Shown here piece by piece: positions 61,701 through 64,000 of a DNA stretch of 64,000 nt. Below the pieces are notes generated by a model. The model was not told the origin of the DNA. It ran no database searches and was given only the letters and a program-made list of their open reading frames with translations. Within the stretch, counting starts at the first letter, position 1. Each line of letters starts with the position of its first letter. The stretch comes from Myxococcales bacterium 68-20 (lineage in GTDB: Bacteria > Myxococcota_A > Polyangia > Polyangiales > Polyangiaceae): NCBI GenBank assembly GCA_001899635.1, contig MKVQ01000035.1, positions 18,018 to 82,017 on the forward strand, in the 5' to 3' direction. Position numbers and translations under genes: made by a program.

Positions 61701-62948
61701 GATGCGGCCCTTCCTGACACGTACGAGCATGCTCCTGGCCTCGGGCAGCTCGCTCGTCTGCGGGTAGAGCGACTCCGCGCGCTCGAGGAGGACTTCGACA
61801 CGCTCGAGCTCGGATCGAAGAGCGAAGACGACCATCGCGCGCATGGCCTCCATCGCCTGATCGCACAGCGCGGCCGCAAGGACGAGCCGACCATTGCGAT
61901 GCGTCGGACAGATCTTCACCGCCCGCTCGGCCATCTCGAGCTTCCGCGGCAGGTACCGGTCGACCTCCGCGAGGAAGACGAACATCTGAGCGCATGCTGC
62001 CGCGTACGCGATCCGGCTCGGGTCACGCTCGATCCGGGACGCCAAGTTCTCGAACATCGGCCTGAACGGATCGAGGAGGTAGCGGAGCGCGTCCCAGCTC
62101 CGCGCGCGATAGAGCTCCCACCCGATCTTGTCGACACGCTCGACGACGAAGTGCTCGACGGCCTCGTCGTACGAGGTCCAGGTCCAGACGGGAACGGCAC
62201 GAAGTAGAAGCGTGCGCCCCGACGTAGCGAGCTCGCCACGCACGTTCGCTTCGTCGAGCCCCTCGGCGATCACGGCCAGAGCAGCTTCGATCGCGGCGTT
62301 CCGGCGGCGCTCGGCCTCCGCTCGCGCACGACGTGTCGCCTCGGGAGAAGCGCCCGCGATCCGAGCCGCCTCGTCGGTCCTCGCGAGCGCGAGCAGCGCG
62401 GCCCGCCCCGGCGCTCCGAGGTCGGCGGCCGTCGACTCCGCGCGCTTCGCGACGTCGGCGACGAGCTCGAGCGGGATGCGTTCGGGTGGAATCCCTGCAT
62501 CGGCTCGCCTCTTTTGCGTCGCGTCACCTCCGATCACGAGCTGCTCGAGCTGCACGAGGTAGAGACGCTCCTCCGCGAGCGCGAGCCACGCCGCGAGCGA
62601 GTGGACCCACGCGTTCGCTGCCGACTCGGGCGACCTGTGCTCGAGCGCCGTCGCGGCCGTCCGATGAAAGAGCGCAAGGTGATGCAGGAGCTCCGGCGGA
62701 GCCGCACGAAGCTCGAGATCGTCGATGAAGCGCCCGAGCCGCACGACATCGCCCCCGACGGCCGCCGTGACGGCCTCTGCCCCGGCCGGCAGCTTGCGGA
62801 GCTCGGCGACGAGGCCGCCCGCACGCGGATGGAGGCGACTCGGCGTCACCGATGGCTCAACGCCTACGCGAGAGGCGAAGAGCGCCTCGACGATCGCCTC
62901 GTCCTCGAGCCGCTGGAGCAAGATTTCGTCGGAGTCACGCCACGCCAT
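61692..62948 (-). CDS. Helical-repeat protein, unknown function
   Basis: This 418-residue protein is strongly helical, with repeated Ala/Glu/Leu-rich units and two Trp-rich patches (AWLALAEERLYL and VPVWTWTSYDEAVEHF). It has no signal peptide or membrane helix. The C-terminal third, with ERAVKICPTHRNGRLVLAAAL, looks like TPR units. It is divergent from the last membrane protein of the window and lies near the Hsp70 run, but no link is shown. Confidence 0.6.
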   Translation of the reverse strand: MAWRDSDEILLQRLEDEAIVEALFASRVGVEPSVTPSRLHPRAGGLVAELRKLPAGAEAVTAAVGGDVVRLGRFIDDLELRAAPPELLHHLALFHRTAATALEHRSPESAANAWVHSLAAWLALAEERLYLVQLEQLVIGGDATQKRRADAGIPPERIPLELVADVAKRAESTAADLGAPGRAALLALARTDEAARIAGASPEATRRARAEAERRRNAAIEAALAVIAEGLDEANVRGELATSGRTLLLRAVPVWTWTSYDEAVEHFVVERVDKIGWELYRARSWDALRYLLDPFRPMFENLASRIERDPSRIAYAAACAQMFVFLAEVDRYLPRKLEMAERAVKICPTHRNGRLVLAAALCDQAMEAMRAMVVFALRSELERVEVLLERAESLYPQTSELPEARSMLVRVRKGRIAV

Positions 62949-63007
62949 CGACGCGCCGAGTCTACCTCGACGCCCCGGCGTTGCCAGGATGGGAGCGCCT
63001 ACCTACT

Positions 63008-63892
63008 GTGAAGGTAGTGTCGACTCCGTATCGCACCGCGGCGCCGCCCGAGCCGGAGGGTCCGGACGAAGCGGACGCCTACGAGGCGCTCCTACGCGTA
63101 CGGGCTTCGCGCGCGCGGCGGATCGCGACGACGATCTGCGGCACGCTCGCGGCGCTCTCGGTGATCGCGCTCATCGAGTCACCGTCACCACGCATCCGCC
63201 CGCGAGCTCCGGAGCTCGTGGACTCGCGCGCAGCGGCCGCGCTCTCGAACGCGCGCGACACGATCGCGTCCGCGCGGGATTTCGCGGAGCGCGAGCAGGC
63301 GAGGTTCGCCGCCACGATCAACGCTGCGCTCGACGCAAGCGTCGCGCCCGGCGGTCGACCGTGCGCGGTCGTGCTCCCGGAGGTGAACCGTCTCGTCCGT
63401 GGTCAGCGGGCATTCCCGCTGCTCATCGTCGAGACGGGCGATCGCGATCTCCCGAGCCCGTCCGTCGCGAACATGCTCGCCGACGTCAACCGCGCCGACG
63501 AACACCTCGCCGCTGGTCGAACGGCGGAGGCGATCTTCTACGCGAACGGGCTCGCGGCTCGAATGACCAACCCGGCCGCGCGACTCCGATACGACGTCGT
63601 CCTCGTCACGACGTCGATGAAACATCCGGAGCGAACGACTCCGCGAAGCTTCGAGCCAGGCGAGCTCACCGGGCGCGCCTACCTCTACGACTTCGACGAG
63701 CGCCGCGTGACGTGCGCGGGAGACGTCCACGCGACGAGCTCGCGAGAGGTCGCGTACAGCTACGCTCCCACGTCCCCTCATGCGGCGATGGACGAAGGAC
63801 CTCGCCTCACGGCTTCGCTCGAGGAGGATCTCGAGCGGCAGATCCAGCGTGCGATCAGCCATGGCGCGCTCCTCGACGTCGCGCCTCGCTGA
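63008..63892 (+). CDS. Single-span membrane protein, unknown function
   Basis: The 294-residue protein has a membrane helix near residues 35-55 (IATTICGTLAALSVIALI), preceded by a charged N-terminus. An extracytoplasmic part of about 240 residues follows with a coiled start (AALSNARDTIASARDFAEREQARF). GTG 63008 was chosen because of GGGAG 62991-62995; GTG 63017 is possible. No family is recognised. Confidence 0.6.
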   Translation: MKVVSTPYRTAAPPEPEGPDEADAYEALLRVRASRARRIATTICGTLAALSVIALIESPSPRIRPRAPELVDSRAAAALSNARDTIASARDFAEREQARFAATINAALDASVAPGGRPCAVVLPEVNRLVRGQRAFPLLIVETGDRDLPSPSVANMLADVNRADEHLAAGRTAEAIFYANGLAARMTNPAARLRYDVVLVTTSMKHPERTTPRSFEPGELTGRAYLYDFDERRVTCAGDVHATSSREVAYSYAPTSPHAAMDEGPRLTASLEEDLERQIQRAISHGALLDVAPR

Positions 63893-63995
63893 CGACGGCT
63901 CGGCGCTAGTTACATGAAGTGACCGGCTCAAGTCGCGAGGTCGTAGGTTACGCGGCGGGAAGCTGCGCAGAGCTACACACGACAGGAGCCGGTCG

Positions 63996-64000
63996 ATGAA
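63996..64000 (+). CDS. Start of a further gene, cut by the window edge
   Basis: ATG 63996 follows AGGAG at 63984-63988 by 7 nt, a good ribosome binding site. Only the first bases lie within the window, so nothing can be said about the product. Confidence 0.4.

Noticed and set aside
1..64000. tRNA, rRNA, CRISPR, IS or prophage features
   Set aside because: I scanned for T-loop (GGTTCGAATCC-like) motifs, repeat-spacer arrays, transposase-like domains and terminal inverted repeats and found none I could support. A tool-based scan would be needed for certainty.

Overview
The window is very GC-rich bacterial chromosome. It is packed with eukaryotic-type Ser/Thr kinases, lipoproteins with long Ala/Pro/Asp linkers, GTG starts and 4-bp ATGA/GTGA gene overlaps. 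Together with the beta-propeller lipoproteins and kinase-plus-membrane-domain proteins, this points to a myxobacterium (Myxococcota, probably the Polyangiales/Sorangiineae side). That placement rests on gene content only. I found no rRNA, tRNA, CRISPR array, IS element or prophage, so this looks like core or lineage-specific chromosome rather than an island.

Layout. 1-6.7 kb: a secreted protein, a polytopic membrane Ser/Thr kinase, and an MscS-type channel overlapping a gene that fuses a degenerate kinase to a sulfatase-modifying-factor-like domain. 6.8-10.3 kb: a lipoprotein, a stand-alone DnaA-domain-IV-like protein, and a Pit phosphate transporter with its PhoU-like partner. 10.5-16.7 kb: a membrane kinase with a spermidine-synthase-like protein, then a divergent four-gene set for a periplasmic molybdenum hydroxylase (cytochrome-like lipoprotein, 2Fe-2S subunit, Tat-exported Mo subunit, MocA-like cytidylyltransferase). 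16.9-19.4 kb: a Cache-domain sensor with no output domain, overlapping a pentameric ligand-gated ion channel. 20.5-25.5 kb: prfB with its programmed frameshift, a ROK sugar kinase, a pseudokinase and a Dus enzyme. 25.5-38.5 kb: mostly single genes, including lipoproteins, a glutathione peroxidase, a PLD-family protein, an aminotransferase with a PHP hydrolase, DUF2914, DUF1232, TM2, YjbQ, an L,D-transpeptidase-like lipoprotein, a PEBP lipoprotein and a histidine kinase. 38.6-45.3 kb: an aldehyde dehydrogenase divergent from glpD, a probable tiny sigma-54 RNA, Cys-rich lipoproteins, and an HD/LOG pair. 45.4-51.8 kb: an OPT transporter, an SDR remnant, a PQQ-type propeller lipoprotein, a 35-residue membrane protein and a type II NADH dehydrogenase. 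51.8-63.9 kb: a leftward operon of small J-like protein, Hsp70, helical-repeat protein and 1443-residue propeller/DUF4132 protein, flanked by a metzincin-like membrane protease and two more helical or membrane proteins.

Most notable: (i) the Cache sensor and pLGIC gene pair, which looks like a two-protein ligand-to-ion-flux system; (ii) a sigma-54-type promoter followed within about 10 nt by a terminator hairpin with an eight-C loop, an orphan-sRNA candidate recalling the myxobacterial Pxr RNA; (iii) a doubly catalytically dead kinase-FGE fusion tied to an MscS channel; (iv) the Hsp70 operon with its giant propeller partner. All function calls come from motif recognition by eye, with no database search.
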